Below, piece after piece: positions 53,611-61,935 of a stretch of 64,000 nt of DNA. The stretch comes from Vreelandella andesensis (GTDB lineage: Bacteria > Pseudomonadota > Gammaproteobacteria > Pseudomonadales > Halomonadaceae). The position numbers were made by a program, and so were the translations under genes. Every line of letters begins with the position of its first letter. The first letter of the stretch is position 1. The notes under the pieces were generated by a model. The model had not been told where the DNA came from. It was given only the letters and a program-made list of their open reading frames with translations, and searched no databases. The stretch covers positions 165,140-229,139 of the forward strand of contig NZ_RZHG01000003.1 of the NCBI RefSeq assembly GCF_003989795.1, in the 5' to 3' direction.

Positions 53611-55352
53611 ACCCCAGCTCCTTCAGGTACCCCTTCATCACGCTTTCGGCTTTGGCTACTTTGGCATCCAGTTCGTGCAGCGATACCTTGTACTTATCCC
53701 ACCAGCGTTCTAGCTGGCTGATAATGGCAGCGCTGTTGTCAGCATCGGGGGCTTCCTGCTGGACGATGTCACGCAGCTGCTCTTTGCTGTCGATGGCAGG
53801 CTTGAAGTCAAAGTAGGCTTCATCACGGCGATCAAATACGCAGCGAACATCAAAATCTATCAGGATCTCTTCGCGAATATATTCGCTTTCCACTTCCCGC
53901 ACGGGGATGCCGCCGTGGAGGATGGCGCGCACATCAAAGATTTCTGGCGGTGGGCTGGTATCGGCGTAGCGGCGGATGTTCAGGTTGTAGTCGTTCTCGG
54001 CAATCTCTGCCAGGGTGACGACTTTGGAGTAGCGCTTGATCTCGGCGTAATCGTCAAAGGTAGCGACGATCTTTTCGATATCCTGCTGACGCAGCTTGTT
54101 CTGGTTCTTGCCTTCTTCAAATTCCAGCTCGCTGTTAATAAACAGCACCTTGCCTTTACGTTCGGCAGGCTTTCGCTTGTTGATGATCAGCAGGCTGGCG
54201 GGAATGCCGGTGCCGTAGAACAGTGCTGGAGGCAGGCCAATCACTGCCTCCAGAAGGTCATCATTCAAGATGCCCTGACGGATAGCTTTTTCACTGGCAC
54301 CCCGGAACAACACACCGTGGGGCATTACCACGCCCATCATGCCCTCGGCATTCAGGCTGGCGATCATGTGCTGCACAAAGGCCAGGTCGCCGGAATCTTT
54401 CGGCGGCGTGCCGTAGGGGTAGCGGCCATAGGGGTCGTTATCGGCTTCTTCCTTGCCCCATTTCTTCAAGCTGAACGGCGGATTGGCAAGTACCCGGTCG
54501 AAGGTCATCAGCTCACCGCCTTGGGTGTGCTGTGGGTCGCCTAGCGTGTCGCCCTTGCGAATATCGGCGCTGTAAACGCCGTGCAAGAACATGTTCATCT
54601 TGCAGATGGCCCAGGTGTTCAGGTTCATCTCCTGGCCAAACAGCGAGAGGTTGGCCGGGTTTTCACCATTAACAGCTAGATGATTGCGGGTTTGTACCAG
54701 CATCCCACCCGACCCCGCTGTGGGGTCGTATATGCGCATGCCCGCATGAGGCTTGAGGCTTGAGCAGTGATACCAGTAGCTGCACCACTTCAGAAGGCGT
54801 ATAGAACTCACCGCCTTTTTTACCGGCGCTGTCGGCGAACATCTTGATCAGGTATTCGTAGGCCGTGCCTAGCAGGTCAGGGCGCTCGAAATCCTGGTTG
54901 CGTAACCGGTAGCGACTGAAATGGCTGAGCAGATCCCGCAGCTTTTTATCCGAAAGCTTGTTCTTAATGTTGAAGTCGATAGACACCAGCACGCCTTCCA
55001 GCGTGGCGTTGTGCTCTTCAATGGCTTCGGTGGCCTTGTTCAACTCCGAGCCAATATCGTGCTTGAGATCTTTGATGGCACCCCAGCGAGCAACAGGTGG
55101 GATGTAGAAAGTTTTGTCGTACTCGTCTTCATCATCAGCCAGCTCACGCGCCTGGGCCTCGCTTTTGCCTTTGCTGAGGTAATACTCAACCACCGACTCC
55201 TGGGCTTCCTCAAAAGCATCCGACAGGCGCTTCAAGAACATCATGCCAAAGATGTAATCCTTGTACTCGGACGCATCCATATTGCCGCGCAGGATATCGG
55301 CAGCTTCCCATAAGAAGGATTCCAGCTGTTGCAGCGTAACGGTGTGGCTCAT
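53603..55352 (-). pseudogene. hsdM: Type I R-M methyltransferase HsdM, shifted out of frame by a 7-bp duplication
   Basis: The N-terminal part (from [17 protein letters not shown], 55352) with the helical domain and [20 protein letters not shown] reads in one frame to about 54750. The remaining part ([18 protein letters not shown], then NPPFSLKKWG with the catalytic NPPF) is in another frame. At the junction a 7-bp unit is present twice; taking one copy away gives an unbroken 579-codon HsdM. So this is either a true inactivation, a phase-variable OFF state, or an assembly error. As it stands the enzyme lacks SAM-binding and catalytic motifs in the translated half. Confidence 0.88.
54744..54764. 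repeat. 7-bp tandem repeat in hsdM
   Basis: GCATGAG-GCTTGAG-GCTTGAG on the + strand: two perfect and one imperfect unit. It is at the exact point where the hsdM frame breaks. Confidence 0.9.
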
Positions 55353-55398
55353 TGATGGTTCCATGTATGGCAGAAACAGTGGTCATGGCTGATAGATA

Positions 55399-55439
55399 GC
55401 CCCCACAAAATTGTGAGCCGAGTTTAGCGGTGTGGGGGC
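55399..55439. terminator. Inverted repeat upstream of hsdM
   Basis: GCCCCCACA (55399-55407) and TGTGGGGGC (55431-55439) are perfect 9-bp arms with a 23-base loop. It lies between the Gp2-like gene and hsdM, so it is a terminator of the former or an operator of the latter. Confidence 0.5.
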
Positions 55440-55491
55440 ATGCGAGCAAAGAGCTGCTTAGCAGCCTTGCTAAATGGTCATGATGAGATTT

Positions 55492-56151
55492 TCAGTTACG
55501 ACTGGTTCCAAATGCTCGTAAACCTAATCCGTACTGTTTTGTATTCGCTTTGCAAAGGTAAGAGGCGCGGTAGAACGCCTCCTGAAAGCTGCTCATATCA
55601 CCTCGGTTGACCCAATAATACGGATTGTCAGGCACGTGTACCCAGGGCTCTTGAGGATTCCAAGCGACCCCTAGCGCGCTATACCAAGCGCGTGAGATGC
55701 GGCTGATAAGGTTTTCATTGGGAGAGCATGCCTTACCAGGCATGTGATAGGCGTCACGGTTAAGCAGGAGCAATAAGTGGTAGTGCGGCTTACCGTTAAT
55801 GCCGATTTCCCGGCTCCACACGTATCGCACTTTGGTATCTGGTACCCAGCCGTTCTGACGCTTCTGTTCCCGGTCGTGCTTAATAATAGCCTTAAAGGAG
55901 GCGGTGAGCCTTGCGATAAGGCCTTTATGATCCTCTAGCGTCATTTTGTCGCTTATCTCCGTAGGGATGACAGGATCAATCCGGAAGGCTAGCATGCGTG
56001 GGTAGTCAGCGAGTGCCTTGTGCATCGTATCGTAAAGGGCTTGAAGGTACTCACTTGCCATTGGCAGGTGGTCCTCTTGGATACGTAGCCCATTAAAGAT
56101 AGGGGTATAGGCGAAGTGCAGGTTAGCGTTTGAGTGACGTGGTGGTAGCAT
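55492..56151 (-). CDS. YagK/YfjJ-type (inovirus Gp2-like) protein
   Basis: 219 residues, start MLPPRHSNANLHFAYTPIF with AAGGAG upstream. It has VRYVWSREIGINGKPHYHLL and DNPYYWVNRGDMSSFQEAFY, segments I associate with the YagK/YfjJ C-terminal domain, related to the replication protein Gp2 of filamentous phages. The H-x-H (HYH) could be part of a HUH-type nick site, but I see no clear Tyr motif, so this is weak. E. coli cryptic P4-like prophages keep a similar gene beside alpA. A role in element replication is inference. Confidence 0.75.
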   Translation of the reverse strand: MLPPRHSNANLHFAYTPIFNGLRIQEDHLPMASEYLQALYDTMHKALADYPRMLAFRIDPVIPTEISDKMTLEDHKGLIARLTASFKAIIKHDREQKRQNGWVPDTKVRYVWSREIGINGKPHYHLLLLLNRDAYHMPGKACSPNENLISRISRAWYSALGVAWNPQEPWVHVPDNPYYWVNRGDMSSFQEAFYRASYLCKANTKQYGLGLRAFGTSRN

Positions 56152-56464
56152 TTTAATCTCCTTGATAGGAAAGATGGCCCATGGCTTCTGCGGCATGGGC
56201 GTTTATGACAGGCACGACGAATCCTCCAGCAGGTGCTGGATTCAATGCGTTGATGATGTCTTGATGATTAGCCTTTCGTTGGATGCTTAGGTACGGGGCT
56301 TGATGCCCCTCCCTCTACCCTTTGATTAGCTTAATAATAATTAAACAAGGGTCAGAAAGATTGATGGCAGTTCGACGGATGTAGGTGGGCGCTAGCGTAA
56401 GCGAGTAGCGGCTAGTGGATAATCAACTCTTCAATTAAATTAGCAAAAGCTAAATAATTTGATA

Positions 56465-56662
56465 TTAGGCAGCATCGTCATCTCTACGCTTAATGCTGTC
56501 GTTTATCCAAGTATCGATTTCACTTTCGACCCAGGCAACGGCCCGTGTGCCCAGCTTGATTGGCTGTGGAAACTGCCCAAGGTTGATGTACTTGTAGATC
56601 GTCGATCTGGCTAGCCCTGTGCGTTCCATGACGTCTTTGATGCGGATCAGTTTCATGCTCAT
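56465..56662 (-). CDS. alpA: AlpA-family excisionase/regulator
   Basis: 65 residues, a single winged-type HTH: IRIKDVMERTGLARSTIYKY, then FPQPIKLGTRAVAWVESEID. AlpA proteins regulate the integrase and act as excision factors in P4-like elements. ATG 56662 has AGGAG 6 bases upstream. It lies at the far end of the island from int, so it would act at a distance or in trans. Length and motif are canonical. Confidence 0.9.
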   Translation of the reverse strand: MSMKLIRIKDVMERTGLARSTIYKYINLGQFPQPIKLGTRAVAWVESEIDTWINDSIKRRDDDAA

Positions 56663-56741
56663 GACGAACTCCTGTTATTCGTTCATGACATGAGGAAGCT
56701 GAGTATTTTTTAATTGGAGAGTAGCGCTAGCGACGTGAAGC

Positions 56742-58352
56742 CTATTGGTCGGCAGGCTCCGGTGAAACTGCCGTTGAATCATCTGGCTTATCGTTGATGG
56801 CTGAAAGGCAATCCTGTTGATGCGTTTGCCAATACGCTTTCAGGTCACAGAACTTCAACGTGTCAAAGATAAGTCTGTCTGGAAGATAGGAAACGCCATT
56901 GGTATGCAAAGCATGCCCGCACAACGCCCAGCCGGGTGAGGGGCGACCAAGGCGATCCCGTGCGGGCGTTAGCGTGTAATATAACTCGTCAAAGTCAATC
57001 TCATGGTGCTTGTCGGCATGCCGCCTTAATTGTCTATGAAGAGTCTTCGCTAGATGATGCGCGAGCTGGTGGCGCAATGCTGACGCCGGGTCGACTAGTG
57101 CATCGGGGGCGTTGGGTAAGGGGTCGTCATCCCATAAATATAGCCATTGCGTCGATAGCATTTGCATAGCTTCGGCATGGACATGGGCGCGCAACCATTC
57201 TGCCTGCGAGGAGTTACACTTTTCAGTGAACATACAGACAGTTGAGGATAGGTGGCGCAGTGGGGGCAGAAGCTGTGTTGCGTGTGAACGAACCTCTTCG
57301 TTCTTATTAAGCTTTACTTCAAGTTTCTCCACCAATTTTAACCGGTTAGAAATATAAGCAGGCATGTCTACTTGATCTGACCATTTTGTACCGGCAATCG
57401 CGGCATTAAGCTTGTTAAGTTTCTCGATCAGGATCTCTTCATATTTCAAGGAAACTCCATAAGCCATCAGGGCATCAATGAGGCCATGATTCAATTCGGT
57501 AGCCGCATTCTTGCTTGGCGGTGGTGTAGGAAAGATCAATTTTACGGAGTTACTCTCTGGCTTCCCGAGCAGCGGATGGGAAAGGCCCAACACGTAGATC
57601 GAGGTCATGCGTTTACCTAGCAGCTTGCCTGCCTGGCCCGGTTGGTGATGAGCGATAACACCGAGCGTTTTGAGCTTTTTAAGTTGGCCCGCAAGCTGAC
57701 TGGACGACATGCCCGTCAAGCGTTGCAGAGTGATAAGACCCATGTCGGTCAAAATGCCAAGCACCTCTGAGCGCGCTAACAACACCATCAGCACCCAACG
57801 ATTGGCCCTTGTCAGTTGCTCTTTGCGTCGATGGCTATGGTGTAAATTCGGTTGCCTAACTGACAGCGGTATTTTTGTTTTTTCCCCATATTCTCCAGTT
57901 GATCCCTGCGATGAAGATTCTGCATGAGTAGATGTCTCTTCGTGGCCCGCCGATGAAGCCGTGACCTTTGCTACGTACTTTGACGAGGCCTTGGCCGGTA
58001 AGCTGACAGCAAGCGGATCATATTGACTGATGTAATCAATGCGGTCTGATAAAGAAGGCTCTTCGTTGGGCAGGGCTTTCAAGGTTGAAAGCAACGTTGG
58101 ACTGACACGGTATCTATAGCTTGGTCGCCCCCTTCCCTTTGCTACAGGGATTGCTTCGATAACGCCCTCATTTTTAAGTCTAAGCAGCGTTTTCTGCCCC
58201 TGCCGAAGTGGCATCTTCAAGTGGGTTAACAGAGCTCTCACCGTACCGTCGATAGGCGCATGTAACCCTGTATAGCGTTCCCATTGCCATAGAAACCAGC
58301 GCGCTTCTATTGGGAGATTGATATCTTCATAATAAAACAGCTGATAGCCCAT
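56742..58352 (-). CDS. Island protein with winged-helix domains, unknown function
   Basis: 536 residues, start MGYQLFYYEDINLPIEARWF (ATG 58352, after GGTGGGGG). Two winged-helix-like parts are visible: about 35-85 (LRQGQKTLLRLKNEGVIEAI) and about 195-260 (GLITLQRLTGMSSSQLAGQL, then LKTLGVIAHH). The middle is charged, with a Cys/His run (VCMFTEKCNSSQAEWLRAH), and the end is acidic. This may be an initiator or regulator of the element, since the 13-bp repeats lie directly upstream. No known family is recognised. Confidence 0.6.
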   Translation of the reverse strand: MGYQLFYYEDINLPIEARWFLWQWERYTGLHAPIDGTVRALLTHLKMPLRQGQKTLLRLKNEGVIEAIPVAKGRGRPSYRYRVSPTLLSTLKALPNEEPSLSDRIDYISQYDPLAVSLPAKASSKYVAKVTASSAGHEETSTHAESSSQGSTGEYGEKTKIPLSVRQPNLHHSHRRKEQLTRANRWVLMVLLARSEVLGILTDMGLITLQRLTGMSSSQLAGQLKKLKTLGVIAHHQPGQAGKLLGKRMTSIYVLGLSHPLLGKPESNSVKLIFPTPPPSKNAATELNHGLIDALMAYGVSLKYEEILIEKLNKLNAAIAGTKWSDQVDMPAYISNRLKLVEKLEVKLNKNEEVRSHATQLLPPLRHLSSTVCMFTEKCNSSQAEWLRAHVHAEAMQMLSTQWLYLWDDDPLPNAPDALVDPASALRHQLAHHLAKTLHRQLRRHADKHHEIDFDELYYTLTPARDRLGRPSPGWALCGHALHTNGVSYLPDRLIFDTLKFCDLKAYWQTHQQDCLSAINDKPDDSTAVSPEPADQ

Positions 58353-58442
58353 TGCCCCCACCTAGTCAACAAGTAGCTTTCTAATTTATCCTCCTTAAAA
58401 ATACCTTTTTAAGGAGTACATAAAAGTAAAAAAATTCTTCAT

Positions 58443-58528
58443 TACTATGTGACACTACTACGTCACACTACTTTGTTACACCACTATGTCACACTACTTT
58501 GTCACACCACTATGTCACACTACTATGT
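58443..58528. repeat. Six 13-bp tandem repeats (iteron-like)
   Basis: Units at 58451, 58464, 58477, 58490, 58503 and 58516 follow the pattern CACACTACTWTGT (for example CACACTACTTTGT, CACACCACTATGT), with a partial unit before and TATAATTC after. They lie between the leftward winged-helix gene and the rightward RHH gene. The tandem order and exact period suit either replication iterons or a multi-site operator. Confidence 0.85.
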
Positions 58529-58636
58529 TATAATTCAGCCGATGCATTGAGACGACATGATAAGCGGCTTATACTCATTGAACTCCTGCTAGCCACATTT
58601 CTCACTCACTGCTGACATACGTGACCATATTGTTTT

Positions 58637-59389
58637 ATGACAACATCTCCTCATACGTGGATTGATCACAACAACCCAGCTCAGCTGAAATGGATAGCCA
58701 ACTACCTCAGTCGCACTCAACCTGACTTTTCACTAGCGTTCATGGGTGATGACTTTGCGCACCCTGAACGGGCTGACCATTTAATCACTGAGATTAAAAA
58801 TCACATGGACTCCCCCGCGTTTCGGGAGCAATACGGAAAACTGCGCAATGCATGGCGGCAGAAAAAAGTGCGTCAACAACGTGATAAAAAGTCGGCAACT
58901 TTTGTGTTGCCTGTAGCCACCTTGACGACGCTAGAAAAGCTCGCCAAGAAGCACAACCACTCTAAAGTAAAGGAATTAAGCACAGTAATTAGCGACGCCT
59001 GGCACGACCATCTGCGTGCGACAGAAATCGCCCACAAAGCTAATTCAACCTACCGGCAGGAATTAAAAAACCAACGCGCAAGCTACGAGCAGCGCGAACA
59101 GGCATATCAACGAGTGGTTGAAAAATTATTGGCGGCAGTGGCAGAGCAAATTGATAAACGTTGCGCCTTGGAGGCGAAAATAGGGGGAGCGGACAGCTCG
59201 CCTCTAGAGTCTGGTGACATAGCAACGTACGAAGCATTAATAGAGCCACACAAAGCCGCTATAGAACCCCATTTAACGAACCTAACGCTCGTTCGCTTCA
59301 AAGGCGAGTCGCTATCGAAGCAACTAGCGAACCTAGTCCAAGCGCGAAAAAAGGCTGCTGAAGCTCCGAAAATACCTGGCGAGCCATAG
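58637..59389 (+). CDS. Ribbon-helix-helix/coiled-coil protein, putative DNA-binding
   Basis: 250 residues. The middle part (about 84-125, KSATFVLPVATLTTLEKLAK followed by HNHSKVKELSTVISDAWHDH) looks like a ribbon-helix-helix DNA-binding segment. It is followed by a long charged coiled coil (about 130-180) rich in Arg, Gln and Glu. No clear ribosome site was seen. A KfrA- or MatP-like organiser of the element is possible but unproven. It is divergent from the winged-helix gene; the 13-bp repeats between them may be its target. Confidence 0.55.
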   Translation: MTTSPHTWIDHNNPAQLKWIANYLSRTQPDFSLAFMGDDFAHPERADHLITEIKNHMDSPAFREQYGKLRNAWRQKKVRQQRDKKSATFVLPVATLTTLEKLAKKHNHSKVKELSTVISDAWHDHLRATEIAHKANSTYRQELKNQRASYEQREQAYQRVVEKLLAAVAEQIDKRCALEAKIGGADSSPLESGDIATYEALIEPHKAAIEPHLTNLTLVRFKGESLSKQLANLVQARKKAAEAPKIPGEP

Positions 59390-59637
59390 CGGCTCGTGGA
59401 ACGGCCGTGTTAATGGCGCTTTTGCGCTTTATTTATTAATAGACTCATGAACGATTATGTCGTGCCGACATTAACTCTTCGATACAAGAGTGGACAAAAT
59501 AAGGCAAGGGTGGAGGGATCAGTAATAATATTGAAGACGTGCTATCTGATAAAGAAATGGCAAATTTGCTCGACTGATAGCCTCATCAACGGCAAACCTT
59601 GTCTCATAAAATATTAAGCTTCGTATAATAGAATTTA
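59390..59637. other. Island right end, no gene seen
   Basis: Stop-rich and AT-rich. It leads up to the right arm repeat and the terminator and attR of the island. No ORF with a start and ribosome site. Confidence 0.5.
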
Positions 59638-59660
59638 ATGGGGGACTAACTGGGGGACTG
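59638..59660. repeat. Right arm-type repeat
   Basis: Same pair of TGGGGGACT units as at 21863-21885, same direction and spacing, 2 of 23 bases different. Confidence 0.7.
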
Positions 59661-59680
59661 GTGCTTTTTAAGCAACAAAA

Positions 59681-59702
59681 AAGCCGCTGAAATCAGCGGC
59701 TT
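59681..59702 (-). terminator. Island-borne terminator for tRNA-Ser
   Basis: GCCGCTGA/TCAGCGGC stem with a 2-base loop and a run of A on the + strand, that is T in the tRNA's direction. It lies just past the tRNA 3' end, replacing the host terminator left at 21698-21724. Confidence 0.8.
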
Positions 59703-59712
59703 AATCTATGTT

Positions 59713-59728
59713 TTTGGCGGAGGGGGAG
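59713..59728. other. attR core in tRNA-Ser
   Basis: TTTGGCGGAGGGGGAG, identical to 21739-21754. It covers the encoded CCA, the discriminator base and part of the acceptor and T stems. Confidence 0.9.
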
Positions 59729-59802
59729 GGATTCGAACCCTCGAAGCCTTTCGACTTACACACTTTCCAGGCGTGCTCCTTCGACCACTCGGACACCCCT
59801 CC
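59715..59802 (-). tRNA. tRNA-Ser (anticodon GGA)
   Basis: 88 bases including the encoded CCA. Acceptor GGAGGGG pairs with CCCCTCC; the anticodon loop reads CTGGAAA (GGA); a long variable arm (GTAAGTCGAAAGGCTTC) marks a class II tRNA; the T loop is GGTTCGAATCC. It is kept whole after integration because the island supplies an identical 3' end. Confidence 0.95.
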
Positions 59803-59853
59803 GCGTTTTTGTTCAGTTGTTAAGGCGCTGCCTTTCCAAACAGAACGGCACAT

Positions 59854-59882
59854 ATTTTATGGTCTAAGACCTAAAATAGCAA
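59854..59882 (-). promoter_or_regulatory. Promoter of tRNA-Ser
   Basis: Leftward TTGCTA (59877-59882), a 17-base spacer, and TAAAAT (59854-59859), about 50 bp before the tRNA. Confidence 0.65.
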
Positions 59883-59895
59883 GTCTTATAAAGAT

Positions 59896-60420
59896 TTAAG
59901 CAACAGGCAACACGGCATAGCGCCCGCTGGCTTCCAGACAGAGCGTGTCGCCGCAGTAGAGCTGTTGGGTCAGTGCAATACTCCCCTTCCCCCGGGCATT
60001 AAGCTTTTCCGCTAGCTGTGCGGGGCCCTGGGGGTCGCTAGGGGCGCAAATTATGCGGTAGTTGCCGGTGACAGGCGCAAGAAAGCGCTGGCGGGCTTCG
60101 GCTACGACGACATCTTGCGCCCGCCCATGGGCACGTAGCCACAGCGTTACCCAACACCAGCCTTGTAACGTTGTTTGCGCCGTTAGCGCACCGCCAAAGC
60201 CTGTCCCTTTGTCGTTAAGGTTGGGGCTAAGCGCTAGTTGCCATGTTAGTGCCCCGCCCTCTTGGGCAGTGCCTTGGGTCATACGCTGAAGTCCCAGTGC
60301 GCCCACCATGGGGATTGCTTCCCCTAGCCACTGCTGAAAGGCGGCAAGGTCTTCCTGTGTCTCGGGGAGTGGCAATCGGGGGTAAGGCACTCCGGGCTGG
60401 CGTGGCTGGCTCATCACCAT
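59896..60420 (-). CDS. YiiD-type thioesterase-domain protein
   Basis: 174 residues. A hotdog-fold domain like the C-terminal half of YiiD: LALSPNLNDKGTGFGGALTA (the NxxxTxFGG helix region) and VVAEARQRFLAPVTGNYRI. Such proteins are thought to be acyl-CoA or acyl-ACP thioesterases; the substrate is unknown. Start ATG 60420 overlaps the stop of the nitroreductase as TAATG, so they are co-translated. Confidence 0.82.
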   Translation of the reverse strand: MVMSQPRQPGVPYPRLPLPETQEDLAAFQQWLGEAIPMVGALGLQRMTQGTAQEGGALTWQLALSPNLNDKGTGFGGALTAQTTLQGWCWVTLWLRAHGRAQDVVVAEARQRFLAPVTGNYRIICAPSDPQGPAQLAEKLNARGKGSIALTQQLYCGDTLCLEASGRYAVLPVA

Positions 60421-60980
60421 TAATCCCAACGTTCTACAAAGTTTTCCACATGGTGCTGAGGTAGCGGCTTATGGCGGCCCGCTAAGCTACCTATATAGAT
60501 AAAGGCGACGACCTCGTCATCTTCATCTAGCGATAGGCCTTTACGCACCACGGGGTCAAAGGCATATTTACCGCTGCGCCACATGGCTCCCAGCCCTAGC
60601 GTGTGGGCAGCTAATAATATGCCGTGAGCAGCGCATCCGGCTGAAATCACCTGTTCCATTTTCGGCACACCAGGAATTTCCGGGGTTACTTTAGCGATCA
60701 CGGCAATAATCATCGGTGCGCGCAATGGCTTTTTACGCGCGGCATTTAGCGTGTTGTCGCTAGCACTGGGGTCTTCTTGAAACTCTGCTTCGGCAAATAG
60801 CTCTCCCAAGCGTTCGCGACCTTCGCCAATAAATTCAATAAACCGCCAGGGGCGTAGCTCTTTATGGTCTGGAGCACGCAGCGCAGCTTGATAGATAGCG
60901 CTGAGCTGATCGGCACTGGGCGCAGGCTCGGTGAGTTTACCCATAGAACTACGTTCGTGAAGCAGCGTGAGTGCGTCCAT
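60420..60980 (-). CDS. YdjA-like nitroreductase
   Basis: 186 residues, start MDALTLLHERSSMGKLTEPA (GGGGAG upstream). FMN-binding features: RSSMGKL, APDHKELRPWRFI and GLGAMWRSG...FIYIGSLAGR, the short YdjA class of NAD(P)H nitroreductases. It probably reduces nitroaromatics or quinone-like compounds; the physiological substrate is unknown. Confidence 0.88.
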   Translation of the reverse strand: MDALTLLHERSSMGKLTEPAPSADQLSAIYQAALRAPDHKELRPWRFIEFIGEGRERLGELFAEAEFQEDPSASDNTLNAARKKPLRAPMIIAVIAKVTPEIPGVPKMEQVISAGCAAHGILLAAHTLGLGAMWRSGKYAFDPVVRKGLSLDEDDEVVAFIYIGSLAGRHKPLPQHHVENFVERWD

Positions 60981-61026
60981 GATGACTCCCCTTATATTCA
61001 TCGTTGAGCGCCAGTAGCGCCGTTGT

Positions 61027-61860
61027 TTACTGCCTTGCTAGGCGCAAGGGGCTGGGCGGCGTTAACCCTGGTGTTGCTCGCCATGGGCTGATATCAAGCC
61101 CACCACGACGTACATAGCGTGCCAGCACCAGCAGTTCTTCCGGTTTGGCCAGTTGCATCAGGTCGGTAAAAATATGCTCAACACAGTGTTCGTGAAAATC
61201 CTGATGTTGACGGTAACCGATTAGGTAGCGTAGCAGTCCTTCACGGTCGATTTTAGGGCCTTTGTAGCGAATTAACACACTTCCCCAGTCGGGCTGACCA
61301 GTTACAGGGCAGTTTGATTTGAGTAGATGGGAATACAGCGTCTCTTCAACGATCACTTCGCCCACCGCCAAATGCGCTGCACTGGGCGTGTAATCACTGA
61401 CATCGATGTCCAGATCGTCCAAGCATTCGCCGGGCAAGCGCTGGGGAACAAGCTCGCTGTCATCCACACCCAATAGCTCTACGCTAACTGAGCCCCCCGC
61501 TGCCGCCGCCAGGTCGCGAAGCAGTGTGCGCTGCACGTCTTCTCGGCTGGCAAAGCGCGTTTGGTTAAGGCTATTGAGGTAGAGCTTCCAGGACTTGGAC
61601 TCAATCAGGTTCGGCGAATTCGCGGGCAGACGAAAACGGGCAACCGCTACGATGGGTTTCCCACGGCCGTTTAGCCAGGAAACCTCAAAGGCGTGCCACT
61701 CATCTTCCCCCACAAACGGCAGTTTATCATCGTCAATACCCAACGGGGCACGGTTGGCAGCACGGGGAATAGGATATAAAAGACCGGCGTCATACTGCTC
61801 TGGATAAGCAGAATCGCGCCCCAGAGGCGCATGTTCTAGGGTATCGGGGCGATGTGCCAT
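61027..61860 (-). CDS. queF: NADPH-dependent 7-cyano-7-deazaguanine reductase QueF
   Basis: 277 residues, the long (bimodular) form. It reduces preQ0 to preQ1 for queuosine tRNA modification. Signatures: ESKSWKLYLNSLNQTRF, the catalytic Cys in LLKSNCPVTGQPDWGSVLI, and DFHEHCVEHIFTDLM with substrate-binding His/Glu. Short repeats (TACTGTCTA) lie just upstream. Confidence 0.95.
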   Translation of the reverse strand: MAHRPDTLEHAPLGRDSAYPEQYDAGLLYPIPRAANRAPLGIDDDKLPFVGEDEWHAFEVSWLNGRGKPIVAVARFRLPANSPNLIESKSWKLYLNSLNQTRFASREDVQRTLLRDLAAAAGGSVSVELLGVDDSELVPQRLPGECLDDLDIDVSDYTPSAAHLAVGEVIVEETLYSHLLKSNCPVTGQPDWGSVLIRYKGPKIDREGLLRYLIGYRQHQDFHEHCVEHIFTDLMQLAKPEELLVLARYVRRGGLDISPWRATPGLTPPSPLRLARQ

Positions 61861-61935
61861 TACTTATTGCTCTCTATTAGTACTGTCTAATGAGTACTGT
61901 CTATTGAGTGACGCCTACTGGGCGTTATCACACGG

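Larger units (their letters stand above)
21739..59728. mobile_element. Genomic island in tRNA-Ser(GGA), about 38 kb
   Basis: Bounded by a 16-bp direct repeat (TTTGGCGGAGGGGGAG) at 21739-21754 and 59713-59728, which equals the 3' end of tRNA-Ser. A P4-type tyrosine recombinase lies at the left end. G-rich arm repeats lie inside both ends (21863, 59638). The content is typical accessory DNA: Abi and tnpB remnants, two-partner secretion, a second umuDC, ERF/YqaJ, RadC, chemoreceptors, c-di-GMP enzymes, type I R-M and AlpA. No conjugation or packaging genes are visible, so transfer would need help. Confidence 0.9.

Noticed and set aside
53603..55364. hsdM as two separate genes (53603-54811 and 54669-55364)
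   Set aside because: The second half has no start with a ribosome site, and both halves join perfectly if one 7-bp repeat is removed. So it is one gene with a frameshift.
55492..56151. HUH relaxase assignment for the YagK-like protein
   Set aside because: The HYH tripeptide alone is too weak; no clear catalytic Tyr motif or relaxase domain order is seen.
58443..58528. The 13-bp repeats as a CRISPR array
   Set aside because: No spacers and units too short; no cas genes nearby.
61876..61912. TACTGTCTA repeats upstream of queF as SOS or preQ1 sites
   Set aside because: They lack the ACAG half of a LexA box and no riboswitch-like fold is evident; possibly chance.
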